A stretch of 36,341 nucleotides of DNA from Betaproteobacteria bacterium (GTDB lineage Bacteria > Pseudomonadota > Gammaproteobacteria > Burkholderiales > SG8-41). This document shows, one piece after another, positions 26,644 through 33,977 of this stretch (the first letter of the stretch is position 1; each line of letters begins with the position of its first letter). Under the pieces are notes generated by a model, which saw only the letters and a list, made by a program, of their open reading frames with translations, ran no database searches and had not been told where the DNA came from. The translations under genes and the position numbers were made by a program. The stretch covers positions 1 through 36,341 of the forward strand of contig CANKUB010000039.1 of the NCBI GenBank assembly GCA_947486575.1, given 5' to 3'.

Positions 26644-27462
26644 ATGGAAAACAAACCCATCGTAACGCCGCGTCTTGCGGCTACTGTAATGTTGTTGCGT
26701 GATAGCGGAGACGGCATGGAAGTTTTCATGATCGTGCGACATCAGAAAAGTGAATTTGCCGGTGGTGCGCTGGTGTTTCCGGGCGGGCGTGTTGATGCGG
26801 AAGATCATGATATTGCCGCTGATGCAACAGTGTTCGCTTCACAGCCCGGCGTAGGTGCGGAAGCGGCCGCATTGCGGGTGGCGGCCATTCGCGAGACATT
26901 CGAGGAATGCGGTGTCTTGCTCGCACGCGCGCGCGGCGAAAGCGTATTGGTCAGCGCCCAGCGTCTGCGCGAGATAGAGGCTGCGCATCGCCTCGCGATG
27001 ACACGCCGCGAGCGGACGTTTGGCGCCATGCTGGCTGCGGAAAATCTGGTGCTGGCACCCGAAACTATGACGCACTTTGCGCACTGGATTACCCCGGAAC
27101 ACGTGCCCAAACGCTTCGACACACATTTCTTTCTGGCCGCTGCACCACAAGATCAGATTGCGCTGCACGATGGTCACGAGGCTGTGGATTCGATCTGGAT
27201 CACGCCGCACGGTGCAGTTGAGCGCTCCAAGGCCGGCACTTACACGCTGGTGTTTCCGACGGAGATGAATCTGCAAAAACTGGGCCGCCAGCGGTTGTCC
27301 GGCGCGGCCATCGAAGTCGCGCGTTCCAGCCGCGTGGTGACCGTGGTGCCGAAACGCGAGCGTCAAGACACGGGGTCACGATTGATGCGGCTGCCACTCG
27401 AAGCGGATTACGGCGGTGAACTGTTTGAAGTGACCAATCCGCCGTCGCTGGCGACACCGTAG
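26644..27462 (+). CDS. NUDIX hydrolase, NUDT19/CoA-diphosphatase-like
   Basis: A predicted Mg-dependent pyrophosphohydrolase with 272 residues. The Nudix box is split: FPGGRVD (45-51), then about 25 inserted residues, then RETFEECG (83-90). This split box is typical of the NUDT7/NUDT19-type group, which often acts on coenzyme A or its esters. The substrate cannot be read from sequence. A TATACT hexamer (26596-26601) upstream is a possible -10 box, though without a clear -35. It converges on the sensor kinase gene with an 18-base gap. Confidence 0.82.
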   Translation: MENKPIVTPRLAATVMLLRDSGDGMEVFMIVRHQKSEFAGGALVFPGGRVDAEDHDIAADATVFASQPGVGAEAAALRVAAIRETFEECGVLLARARGESVLVSAQRLREIEAAHRLAMTRRERTFGAMLAAENLVLAPETMTHFAHWITPEHVPKRFDTHFFLAAAPQDQIALHDGHEAVDSIWITPHGAVERSKAGTYTLVFPTEMNLQKLGRQRLSGAAIEVARSSRVVTVVPKRERQDTGSRLMRLPLEADYGGELFEVTNPPSLATP

Positions 27463-27480
27463 CGCTATAAGTTTTTGTTT

Positions 27481-28794
27481 TTAAATACTATTTTTCAACG
27501 GTAGTTCCGCGCGTACGCGTAACCCACCGCCCTCGCGCGGCAATAGCCGCACGCTGCCGCCGTGCATTTTTGCGATGCGGTCCACAATGGCAAGACCCAG
27601 TCCCGTGCCGCTGGTGCTGCGTGCCGCGTCCATGCGGGTGAAGGGTTGCAGCATGTGTTCGGCTTGCTCAAGCGGGATGCCGGGGCCGCGGTCCAGCACT
27701 TCGACAAAGGCTGCGTGATTGTCACTGCCGGTGACGACGGTGACTTCGTTGCCGCCGTGTTTGCAGGCGTTGTCGATGAGGTTGCTGATCAGGCGCTGCA
27801 TGGCCAATTTGCGCAGGGGCAAGGGCGGGACTTCGCCAGTTTGCACAATCAACGGCTTGCCCGCGCGCGCGTATTTGGGCGCGAGCGCAGCAACCAGCTC
27901 ATTGAGGTTGGCATCGGGTGTTTCGCTTTCGGACGATGCAGCGCGCGCGAAATCCAGAAACTGGTTGATCGCAGCGTCGATATCTTCGATGTCCTGCACA
28001 ATGCCATCGCGTATCGACGCGTCACCTTTGTCGTCTAACATTTCTATGCCGAGGCGTATGCGGGCCAGCGGCGTGCGTAGGTCGTGTGAGACGCCTGCCA
28101 GCAGTAGCGCGCGCTCATCGTCCAGCGCTTTGCGGTCGGCGGCCATCTGGTTAAAGGCGCGCGACAGAGTGCGGATTTCTGTCGGGCCGTTTTCATCGAC
28201 TGGTGCGGGCGTTGCGCCGCGACCCATTTGCGCGGCGGCTTGGGTCAGTGCGCGCAGCGGGCGATTAATTCGCGCCACGATCAGCACTGCGCCGCCCACC
28301 GCCAGCAGCAGCACCAGTGCGCCCCAGCCGATCCAGCGCAGGGATTCGTCGCTGGCCAGCCGCGATTCCGGCATCAGCATCCAGAAACTATCGCTATCGA
28401 TATCAAAGCTGACCCAGATGCCTTCGACGCCATTGCGCGCCAGCGTGAATTTGGTTGCGGCGCCCAGTTGCCCGCGCAAATCGGCTTCTACAAATTCATA
28501 GAAACCGGTTTTGGGTAGCGGCGCCAGCGTTTCGCCCGGTTGCGCTACATGCACCTGCACGCCCTCGCGCTCTGCAATTTCACCCAGCAGGCTGTAGCGC
28601 TTGGATGGCTCGGCGGTGACCAGTGCCGCACGGGTGAGGTTAACCGTGCTGATGATCTGCTGCGATACCTGCCGCGCGCGCGGTTCGCGGGTGGACACGC
28701 GAAATATTTGCAGCCACGCCAGATGTGCCAGCACCAGCAGTATCGCGATCAGCAGCACGCTGCGCGCGAGCAGGGTTTGCGGCCAGAGGGTCAC
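27481..28794 (-). CDS. EnvZ-like sensor histidine kinase
   Basis: A membrane histidine kinase of 437 residues, starting at GTG (28792-28794). Two membrane helices (about 8-30 and 153-175) bound a periplasmic sensor region of about 120 residues. A HAMP domain (about 176-228) follows. The phospho-accepting His237 is in GVSHDLRTPLARIRL, and the ATPase domain has NLIDNACKHGG, DRGPGIP and GTGLGLAIV. This is EnvZ architecture. The partner response regulator lies upstream on the same strand, separated by 170 bases that hold a dispersed repeat. The kinase may lack its own promoter and depend on readthrough. The signal it senses is unknown. Confidence 0.9.
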   Translation of the reverse strand: MTLWPQTLLARSVLLIAILLVLAHLAWLQIFRVSTREPRARQVSQQIISTVNLTRAALVTAEPSKRYSLLGEIAEREGVQVHVAQPGETLAPLPKTGFYEFVEADLRGQLGAATKFTLARNGVEGIWVSFDIDSDSFWMLMPESRLASDESLRWIGWGALVLLLAVGGAVLIVARINRPLRALTQAAAQMGRGATPAPVDENGPTEIRTLSRAFNQMAADRKALDDERALLLAGVSHDLRTPLARIRLGIEMLDDKGDASIRDGIVQDIEDIDAAINQFLDFARAASSESETPDANLNELVAALAPKYARAGKPLIVQTGEVPPLPLRKLAMQRLISNLIDNACKHGGNEVTVVTGSDNHAAFVEVLDRGPGIPLEQAEHMLQPFTRMDAARSTSGTGLGLAIVDRIAKMHGGSVRLLPREGGGLRVRAELPLKNSI

Positions 28795-28821
28795 GGCTTG
28801 CAGGTCAAAAGGTCAAAAACT

Positions 28822-28965
28822 TTTAGCCACAGATGAACACAGATGAACACAGATAAGTTCAAAATCTTTAAGTCAACAGTTTGCACGCTATGTTTTCAGG
28901 GGCACGAATTTTGGGATTGCCGCTAAATCTGTGTTCATCTGTGTAAATCTGAGGCAAATGATTTT
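28822..28965. repeat. Dispersed palindromic repeat, copy 2
   Basis: The left end TTTTAGCCACAGATG begins tandem CACAGATGAA units; CACAGATGAACACAGAT occurs at 28828-28844 and, in register, at 28838-28854. Its perfect 17-base reverse complement is at 28927-28943, and the right end AATCTGAGGCAAATGATTT matches copy 1. The element fills most of the gap between the response regulator and kinase genes and touches the regulator's stop codon. Read as RNA it would fold into a long hairpin. Confidence 0.8.
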
Positions 28966-29696
28966 TACGGTTTATTGCTCTTGCCATCCGGAATAAACAC
29001 ATAGCCAAATCCCCAGACTGTCTGAATAAACACTGGTTTGGCGGGATCAGTTTCGATCAGTTTGCGCACGCGTGACACCTGCACATCGATACTGCGGTCG
29101 AACGCACCGGCTTCGCGGCCGCGCGCCATTTCCATCAGTTTGTCACGAGACAGCGGCGTGCGCGGGTGCTGCACCAACACTTTGAGCAGCGCGAATTCGC
29201 CACTGGTGACGGTGATTTCCGTGCCATTGCGGGTTAGAGCGCGAGTGCCCAGATTCAGGATGAATTCGCCGAAGATTGTGATTTCGGTATCGGTAGTGGG
29301 GGCGCCTGGCGGCGCGGCAACGGGACGCCGCCGCAGCACGGCCTGTATGCGTGCTACCAGCTCGCGCGGATTAAAGGGTTTCGGCAGGTAGTCGTCTGCG
29401 CCAACTTCCAGTCCGACGATGCGGTCGACTTCGTCGCCTTTGGCGGTGAGCATGATGATGGGAATGTTTTCGCTGGCGCCACGCAGCCGCCGGCAAATGG
29501 CGAGGCCGTCTTCGCCGGGCATCATCAGGTCGAGGATCAGCAAATCGTAGCGTTCGCGTGCCAGGTAACGATCCATATCGGCGGAACCCGCCACCGTGCG
29601 CACAGTGTAGCCTTGCTCGGTGAGATATTTGTTCAGCAGGTCGCGCAGACGCACGTCGTCGTCGACCACCATGATGCGGGTTTTGGTTTCACTCAT
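28965..29696 (-). CDS. ompR: OmpR-family response regulator
   Basis: A two-component DNA-binding regulator of 243 residues. The receiver domain has the acidic pocket D12-D14, the phosphorylated D56 in LLILDLMMPGEDG, and K106 in DDYLPKPFNP. A winged-helix output domain (about 140-238) has TSGEFALLKVL and DRSIDVQVSRVRKLIE, ending in QTVWGFGYVF. It is close to E. coli OmpR in pattern. AGGAT precedes the ATG. It diverges across an inverted-repeat-rich region from a secreted-protein gene set, a likely target by position. Confidence 0.9.
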   Translation of the reverse strand: MSETKTRIMVVDDDVRLRDLLNKYLTEQGYTVRTVAGSADMDRYLARERYDLLILDLMMPGEDGLAICRRLRGASENIPIIMLTAKGDEVDRIVGLEVGADDYLPKPFNPRELVARIQAVLRRRPVAAPPGAPTTDTEITIFGEFILNLGTRALTRNGTEITVTSGEFALLKVLVQHPRTPLSRDKLMEMARGREAGAFDRSIDVQVSRVRKLIETDPAKPVFIQTVWGFGYVFIPDGKSNKP

Positions 29697-29745
29697 GCTG
29701 TAATCCTAGCGTTTTTGCAGAGAATCGGGCCGGTTTTTATGCATC

Positions 29746-29800
29746 GTAACAAATTGTTACAAATGAGGAATTTGCTTTTGCGCGAGGGCTGCCTCATTTG
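29746..29800. promoter_or_regulatory. Paired inverted repeats upstream of ompR
   Basis: GTAACAAATTGTTAC (29746-29760) is a perfect 15-bp palindrome. It abuts a second inverted repeat, CAAATGAGG (29760-29768) and CCTCATTTG (29792-29800). Both lie 50-104 bases upstream of the ompR-like start on the minus strand. They could be an autoregulatory site for the response regulator or sites for another factor. The second could also form a hairpin in the leader. Confidence 0.5.
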
Positions 29801-29870
29801 CGGTTAAACGCGCTACGATAGGCGCAGGGAGTATCGAGGATAATGCAGCAACTTAGCGGTAAAAGTATTG

Positions 29871-29921
29871 TTGTAACAGTTGCTTACAAGATGCGCTCCG
29901 CTATTAACATTCTACTTACAA
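29871..29921 (+). promoter_or_regulatory. TTGTAA/TTACAA sites and candidate promoter for the secreted-protein locus
   Basis: TTGTAA (29871-29876) and TTACAA (29884-29889) form an inverted pair. CTTACAA recurs at 29883-29889 and 29915-29921, 32 bases apart, about three helical turns. TTGCTT (29880-29885) and TATTAA (29902-29907), 16 bases apart, could be a weak -35/-10 pair, as expected for an activated promoter. The remainder of 29697-30025 shows nothing else I can name. Confidence 0.35.
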
Positions 29922-30025
29922 CTTGGTGTGACCATGGGTCAACTTTGCAGAGGCGCTAACGTTTTTATCTGCAAGGGAACGCGATTTGTGCGTCACGCGA
30001 AACTGAAGCCGAAAGTAACAATCAC

Positions 30026-30409
30026 ATGAAGGATTGCTGGAACCAACTTAAAGCTACGACGAAAGCGCCAATGAAAACTTTGATGGCAGTCTTGATGCTG
30101 AGTGGTGTGTTGTCGACGGTACCTGCCGCAGTTGCGTGGGCGGGGCCTTTCGACGGCGCGTTATTCAGTGCTCAATATCAAGGTCAGGGTGGTGGCCGTG
30201 GTGGCTATGGTGGTCCCGGTGGCCCCGGTGGTTATGACCGGCAGCAGTTTCGTGATGCACGCAACGCGCAGCAGCCTCCTCAACAACCGAGGGAAATGCC
30301 GCGCGGACAACTGACACCCGACGAGCGCCGTCAGTTGCATCGTGATCTCGATAAGGCAAACCGCGAGCTGTATGGCGGTAATCGCCGCCGATCCATACCC
30401 GCAGACTAA
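30026..30409 (+). CDS. Secreted Gly-rich hypothetical protein
   Basis: I do not recognise a characterised family. It has 127 residues from ATG 30026; a second ATG at 30071 would give a more compact signal peptide and is equally plausible. A hydrophobic segment with likely cleavage after VAWA is followed by a Gly/Pro/Tyr-rich stretch (GGGRGGYGGPGGPGGYDRQQ). The C-terminal segment LTPDERRQLHRDLDKANREL is a charged helix that resembles tails of small exported proteins in related bacteria. It lies 10 bases before the Cys-rich EF-hand gene and probably heads the four-gene unit. Confidence 0.65.
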   Translation: MKDCWNQLKATTKAPMKTLMAVLMLSGVLSTVPAAVAWAGPFDGALFSAQYQGQGGGRGGYGGPGGPGGYDRQQFRDARNAQQPPQQPREMPRGQLTPDERRQLHRDLDKANRELYGGNRRRSIPAD

Positions 30410-30419
30410 GGATTGCATC

Positions 30420-31064
30420 ATGAAAATTACCTTTAAAAACAAGTTGTTAGCAGTAGCATTCGCAGTGTTGATGCCGGCGTCAGCATATGCCGCTGACGGT
30501 GCGCCTGGTGGCCCTGGTGCCTTTGGTACCAAGGGCGCGTCGCCGGAAGAACGCAAAGCGCGTATGGAGCAATGCAAGGCAGACCCGGCAAAGTGTGAAG
30601 CCGACCGCCGCGCACGTTTTGAAAAAATGTGTGCGGAAAATCCTGAGCGCTGCAAGGAAATGAAATCCCGGCGCGAAGCACGCATGGCCGAATGTAAAGC
30701 CAGTCCGGAAAAGTGCCACGGCGATCGCATGGCGCGCATGGAGCAGATGTGCAAAAGCAACCCTGAGCGCTGCAAGGAAATGAAGGCGAACATGGAAAAG
30801 CGCCATGCTGAATGCAAAGCCAATCCGGAAAAGTGTCATAAGGAGCGTCAGGTACGTATGGAGCAACGCTTCCAAAGCGCAGATGCAGATGGCAACGGCA
30901 TGATCAGCCGCGCCGAAGCAGCAAAAGGCATGCCGCGCCTGACGCGCCGTTTTGACCAGATTGACGCCAACAAAGACGGGCAGATTTCGCGCGACGAAAT
31001 GGCTGCGGCACGCAAGGCCTTCCACGAGCGCCGCAAGCCGCGCCCGGACGCCAGCAAGATCTAA
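30420..31064 (+). CDS. Secreted Cys-repeat protein with two EF-hands
   Basis: A secreted protein of 214 residues with a signal peptide ending SAYA (about 1-24). Residues 50-140 hold five CxxxxxxC units: C52/C59, C71/C78, C92/C99, C111/C118 and C132/C139. The pairs are spaced alternately 19 and 21 residues, a 40-residue double repeat, and the units read like CKADPAKC or CAENPERC. The DNA repeats with a 120-bp period; 23 bases are identical at 30642-30664 and 30762-30784. Two EF-hand loops follow: DADGNGMISRAE (155-166) and DANKDGQISRDE (182-193), both with full calcium ligands. AAGGA precedes ATG 30420. Metal binding or disulfide cross-linking is likely, but the function is unknown and I do not know this repeat as a named domain. 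Confidence 0.85.
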   Translation: MKITFKNKLLAVAFAVLMPASAYAADGAPGGPGAFGTKGASPEERKARMEQCKADPAKCEADRRARFEKMCAENPERCKEMKSRREARMAECKASPEKCHGDRMARMEQMCKSNPERCKEMKANMEKRHAECKANPEKCHKERQVRMEQRFQSADADGNGMISRAEAAKGMPRLTRRFDQIDANKDGQISRDEMAAARKAFHERRKPRPDASKI

Positions 31065-31083
31065 CGTCTAACGGACGAATATC

Positions 31084-32583
31084 ATGCGCAGGCTGCTCTT
31101 TCTTACAGCCACGCTGATAGCGGTAGTATGTGGTGGCGCAGTCAGCATCACGCGGGCTGCGCCACCGCATTTTGAAGTCATGCTGCTCGGATTCGATGCG
31201 GCGCGGCATTTGTTGTCGCGCACCGGATTTGCCGCAACGCCCGCCGAAATTGATACGTTTTCCCGGCTAACCCGCGAGCAGGCAGTCGAACGCCTGCTGG
31301 CCGCGACTGACAAGCCGCGCGTCACGCCACCGCCTGCGTGGGTGACTGAACCGGTAACGCCGGCATCGCAAGTGCGTACGATGAGCGTTGAAGAACGCCA
31401 GGCATGGCAGCGCCGTAACGTGGCGCGTGGCTTGGAGATGCGCGGTTGGTGGTTGCAGGAGATGGTTGCAACGCCCAGCCCGCTCACAGAAAAAATGGCG
31501 CTGTTCTGGCACAATCACTTTGTTTCCAGTCAACAGAAGGTGCGGCAACCGCAATATCTGTACCGGCAAAATGTGTTGTTGCGCGAACACGCGCTGGGCA
31601 GCTTTGGCCATTTTTTGCAAGCGATAGCGCGTGATCCGGCGATGGTGATTTACCTCGATAACGCGTCAAATCGGAAAGGCCAGCCCAACGAGAATTTTGC
31701 TCGCGAAGTGATGGAGCTGTTCACGCTCGGCGAGGGGCAGTACAGCGAGCGCGATATCAAGGAAGCCGCGCGCGCCTTCACCGGCTGGAGTATTGACGGT
31801 GAAAAAGGGGAGTTTTTGTTTCGCTCGTTAGCTCACGACGACGGCGAAAAAGCAGTGCTGGGCAGCATCGGCAATTTTGATGGCGATGCGGTGCTCGATA
31901 TTCTGTTAGCGCAGCCGCAGACAGCGGAGTTTATTGTGCGCAAGCTGTGGCGCGAGTTTGTTTCACCTGAACCCGATGCCGTTGAAGTCAAGCGGGTAGC
32001 CAATGCGTTTCGTGATAGCCGATACGATATCCGCGTGGCGCTTCGCGCGTTGCTGAATTCGGATGCGTTCTACGCACCGAAATATCGCGCGGCTTTGGTG
32101 AAGTCGCCAGTCGATCTGGTGGTGGGCACATTGCGGCAATTTCAGTTTACAACAACGGATGTGCAGCCGTTTGCGCTCACGGTGGCGCAACTGGGACAAA
32201 ACCTGTTCGCCCCGCCTAATGTAAAAGGCTGGCCTGGTGGAGAGGCGTGGATAAACTCAACGACTCTGCTCGCACGCAAACAGTTTCTCGACCGGCTGTT
32301 CAACGCCAGCGACATGCGTCCGGCGATGATGCTGGCTGCACCGCCATTGGCGAATCAGGCGGTGCAGGGCGCGCCCATCAATGCCATGCGGCAACGGCTC
32401 ATGCGGGCGATGGCGGAAATCCAGTTCGACAGTCATGGCTGGTTGCAACGGGCGGGCAATGAACCGGCGCAGTTGCAGCGTGTGGTATTGGCAATGGCGC
32501 CACAGCATGCGCTGCCAGCGACGGCGACCGGCATCGACGTGATCCGGCGTCTGACGCAAGATCCGGTCTATCAGCTCAAATAG
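31084..32583 (+). CDS. DUF1800 family exported protein
   Basis: A DUF1800 protein of 499 residues with an N-terminal signal (about 1-25). Family marks include HLLSRTGFAATPAEID, MALFWHNHFVSSQ, NENFAREVMELFTLGEG and KEAARAFTGW, plus APPNVKGWPGGEAWIN near the C-terminus. The biochemical function of DUF1800 is not established. It is very often encoded directly upstream of a DUF1501 gene, as here, which implies a joint role outside the cytoplasm. It starts 19 bases after the EF-hand gene. Confidence 0.9.
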   Translation: MRRLLFLTATLIAVVCGGAVSITRAAPPHFEVMLLGFDAARHLLSRTGFAATPAEIDTFSRLTREQAVERLLAATDKPRVTPPPAWVTEPVTPASQVRTMSVEERQAWQRRNVARGLEMRGWWLQEMVATPSPLTEKMALFWHNHFVSSQQKVRQPQYLYRQNVLLREHALGSFGHFLQAIARDPAMVIYLDNASNRKGQPNENFAREVMELFTLGEGQYSERDIKEAARAFTGWSIDGEKGEFLFRSLAHDDGEKAVLGSIGNFDGDAVLDILLAQPQTAEFIVRKLWREFVSPEPDAVEVKRVANAFRDSRYDIRVALRALLNSDAFYAPKYRAALVKSPVDLVVGTLRQFQFTTTDVQPFALTVAQLGQNLFAPPNVKGWPGGEAWINSTTLLARKQFLDRLFNASDMRPAMMLAAPPLANQAVQGAPINAMRQRLMRAMAEIQFDSHGWLQRAGNEPAQLQRVVLAMAPQHALPATATGIDVIRRLTQDPVYQLK

Positions 32584-32594
32584 GTGCCTTGACC

Positions 32595-33746
32595 ATGAAT
32601 CGTCGCGACTTCTTGAGCGCTACCGCTGCCAGCAGCGTGCTGGCGTGGCTGCCGCAACCCGCTTTGGCGGCAGTAGATTACCGTAAGCTATTGATCTTAA
32701 TAGAATTAAAAGGCGGTAACGATGGCTTGAACACGGTGATCCCGTACGCCGATGCGCAATACGCTGCGCTGCGTCCGCACATTGCGGTTGCCCGCGATCA
32801 GGTGCTGCAACTTGATGAATTTACAGGGCTTAATCCGTCACTATCGTCGTTGATGCCGCTGTGGAAAGCAGGTGAATTGGGGGTAGTGCAGGGCGTTGGC
32901 TACCCTGCGGGGAATCTGTCACATTTCCGGTCAATTGAAATCTGGGAAACGGCGTCGAAGAGTAATGAATACCTGCAGGAGGGCTGGCTGACGCGTGCGT
33001 TTGATCAGTCACCCGTTCCGCGCACCTATGCGGCAGATGCGGTGGTTGTCGGCAGTCCGGAAGTGGGGCCGTTTGCCGGTAATGGCACGCGGACCATTGC
33101 GCTGACCAATACCGAGCAGTTTTTGCAGCAGGCGCGTTTGGCGGTAGGCGCGGGTCAGGCCCACAACAGGGCGCTGAGCCACATATTGCGGGTTGAAAAC
33201 GACATTGTGCAGGCTGCCGCCAACCTCAATACCAACCATGTGTTTCGCACCGCCTTTCCTCAAACCGGCTTTGGCAATGCCGTGCGCACAGCGTCGCAGG
33301 TCATCGCCAGCAAAGCCGGTGTGGCGGCGATCAAATTGTCGCTAAATGGCTTTGATACCCACAGCGGGCAAACTGGCACACACACCAATTTGCTCAAGAC
33401 ACTGGCGGACGGCTTGGCAGCCCTGAAGGCGGCCTTAAGCGAGCTGGGTCGCTGGGATGACACGTTGATCGCTACCTACGCTGAATTTGGCCGCCGCCCG
33501 CGTGAAAACGCCAGCGGCGGCACAGATCACGGCACGGCCAACGCGCATTTTGTTTTGGGCGGAGCGGTTAAAGGCGGGCTGTACGGCGCGCGTCCCGCAT
33601 TTGACCGTCTGGACGGCAACGGCAATCTGCCGTTTGCGGTGGACTTTCGCAGCATTTACGCCACAGTACTGGAGCGCTGGTGGGGTGTGAGTGCGGTGGC
33701 TGCAATGCGCGGGCGCTTCACGACATTGGATGTTCTAAAAGCATAA
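32595..33746 (+). CDS. DUF1501 family Tat-exported protein
   Basis: A DUF1501 protein of 383 residues. The N-terminus MNRRDFLSATAAS with AWLPQPALA is a twin-arginine signal, so it should cross the membrane folded. ATG 32595 is preferred over an upstream TTG because the RR motif follows at once and AGGTG precedes it. Family segments are ELKGGNDGLNTVIPYA, GVGYPAGNLSHFRSIEIWET, and ATYAEFGRRPRENASGGTDHG. DUF1501 proteins are distantly related to the alkaline phosphatase/sulfatase fold, and the TDHG motif could hold metal. The activity is unknown. It closes the four-gene unit. Confidence 0.9.
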   Translation: MNRRDFLSATAASSVLAWLPQPALAAVDYRKLLILIELKGGNDGLNTVIPYADAQYAALRPHIAVARDQVLQLDEFTGLNPSLSSLMPLWKAGELGVVQGVGYPAGNLSHFRSIEIWETASKSNEYLQEGWLTRAFDQSPVPRTYAADAVVVGSPEVGPFAGNGTRTIALTNTEQFLQQARLAVGAGQAHNRALSHILRVENDIVQAAANLNTNHVFRTAFPQTGFGNAVRTASQVIASKAGVAAIKLSLNGFDTHSGQTGTHTNLLKTLADGLAALKAALSELGRWDDTLIATYAEFGRRPRENASGGTDHGTANAHFVLGGAVKGGLYGARPAFDRLDGNGNLPFAVDFRSIYATVLERWWGVSAVAAMRGRFTTLDVLKA

Positions 33747-33843
33747 AATTATTTAAAAACAGATAGTTACGATATTTCTTGGTGGTGATTATCGTAGCCA
33801 GTCAGATGCGTCGCGTGCGCAGTATTGGCGACGCTTGCGGCTC

Positions 33844-33849
33844 TATAAT
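33844..33849 (+). promoter_or_regulatory. Candidate -10 box for the DGQHR gene
   Basis: A perfect TATAAT lies about 130 bases before the gene. The upstream match is poor (TTGGCG with 13 bases of spacing), so the assignment is tentative. If used, the transcript would carry the 12-bp inverted repeat in its leader. Confidence 0.35.
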
Positions 33850-33901
33850 CTGGTCGCTATCAACAACTTGCTCGCATTACCTCTCGTGGAACGTTAGAAT
33901 A

Positions 33902-33940
33902 CGGATTCCGCTTGACTGTTCACTTTTTAAGCGGAATCCG
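33902..33940. repeat. Perfect 12-bp inverted repeat upstream of the DGQHR gene
   Basis: CGGATTCCGCTT (33902-33913) and AAGCGGAATCCG (33929-33940) are perfect arms with a 15-base loop containing CTTTTT. There is no T-run directly after the stem, so it is not a standard terminator. It lies 38 bases before the gene. It could be an operator or a leader hairpin that controls translation. Confidence 0.75.
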
Positions 33941-33977
33941 AGATTTTCTATAAAAATCAGGGACGAAAGAGAGCACG

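Noticed and set aside
28828-28943. CRISPR array
   Set aside because: The CACAGATGAA units are 10-base tandem repeats with inverted partners, without unique spacers of regular length or cas genes.
30161-30823. A 220-codon minus-strand frame opposite the Cys-repeat gene
   Set aside because: Its repeats are simply the reverse complement of the Cys repeat array; the plus frame has a signal peptide, EF-hands and a ribosome site.
33902-33948. Terminator for DUF1501 at the 12-bp inverted repeat
   Set aside because: The T-run lies in the loop and is not directly after the stem; the position favours the downstream gene.
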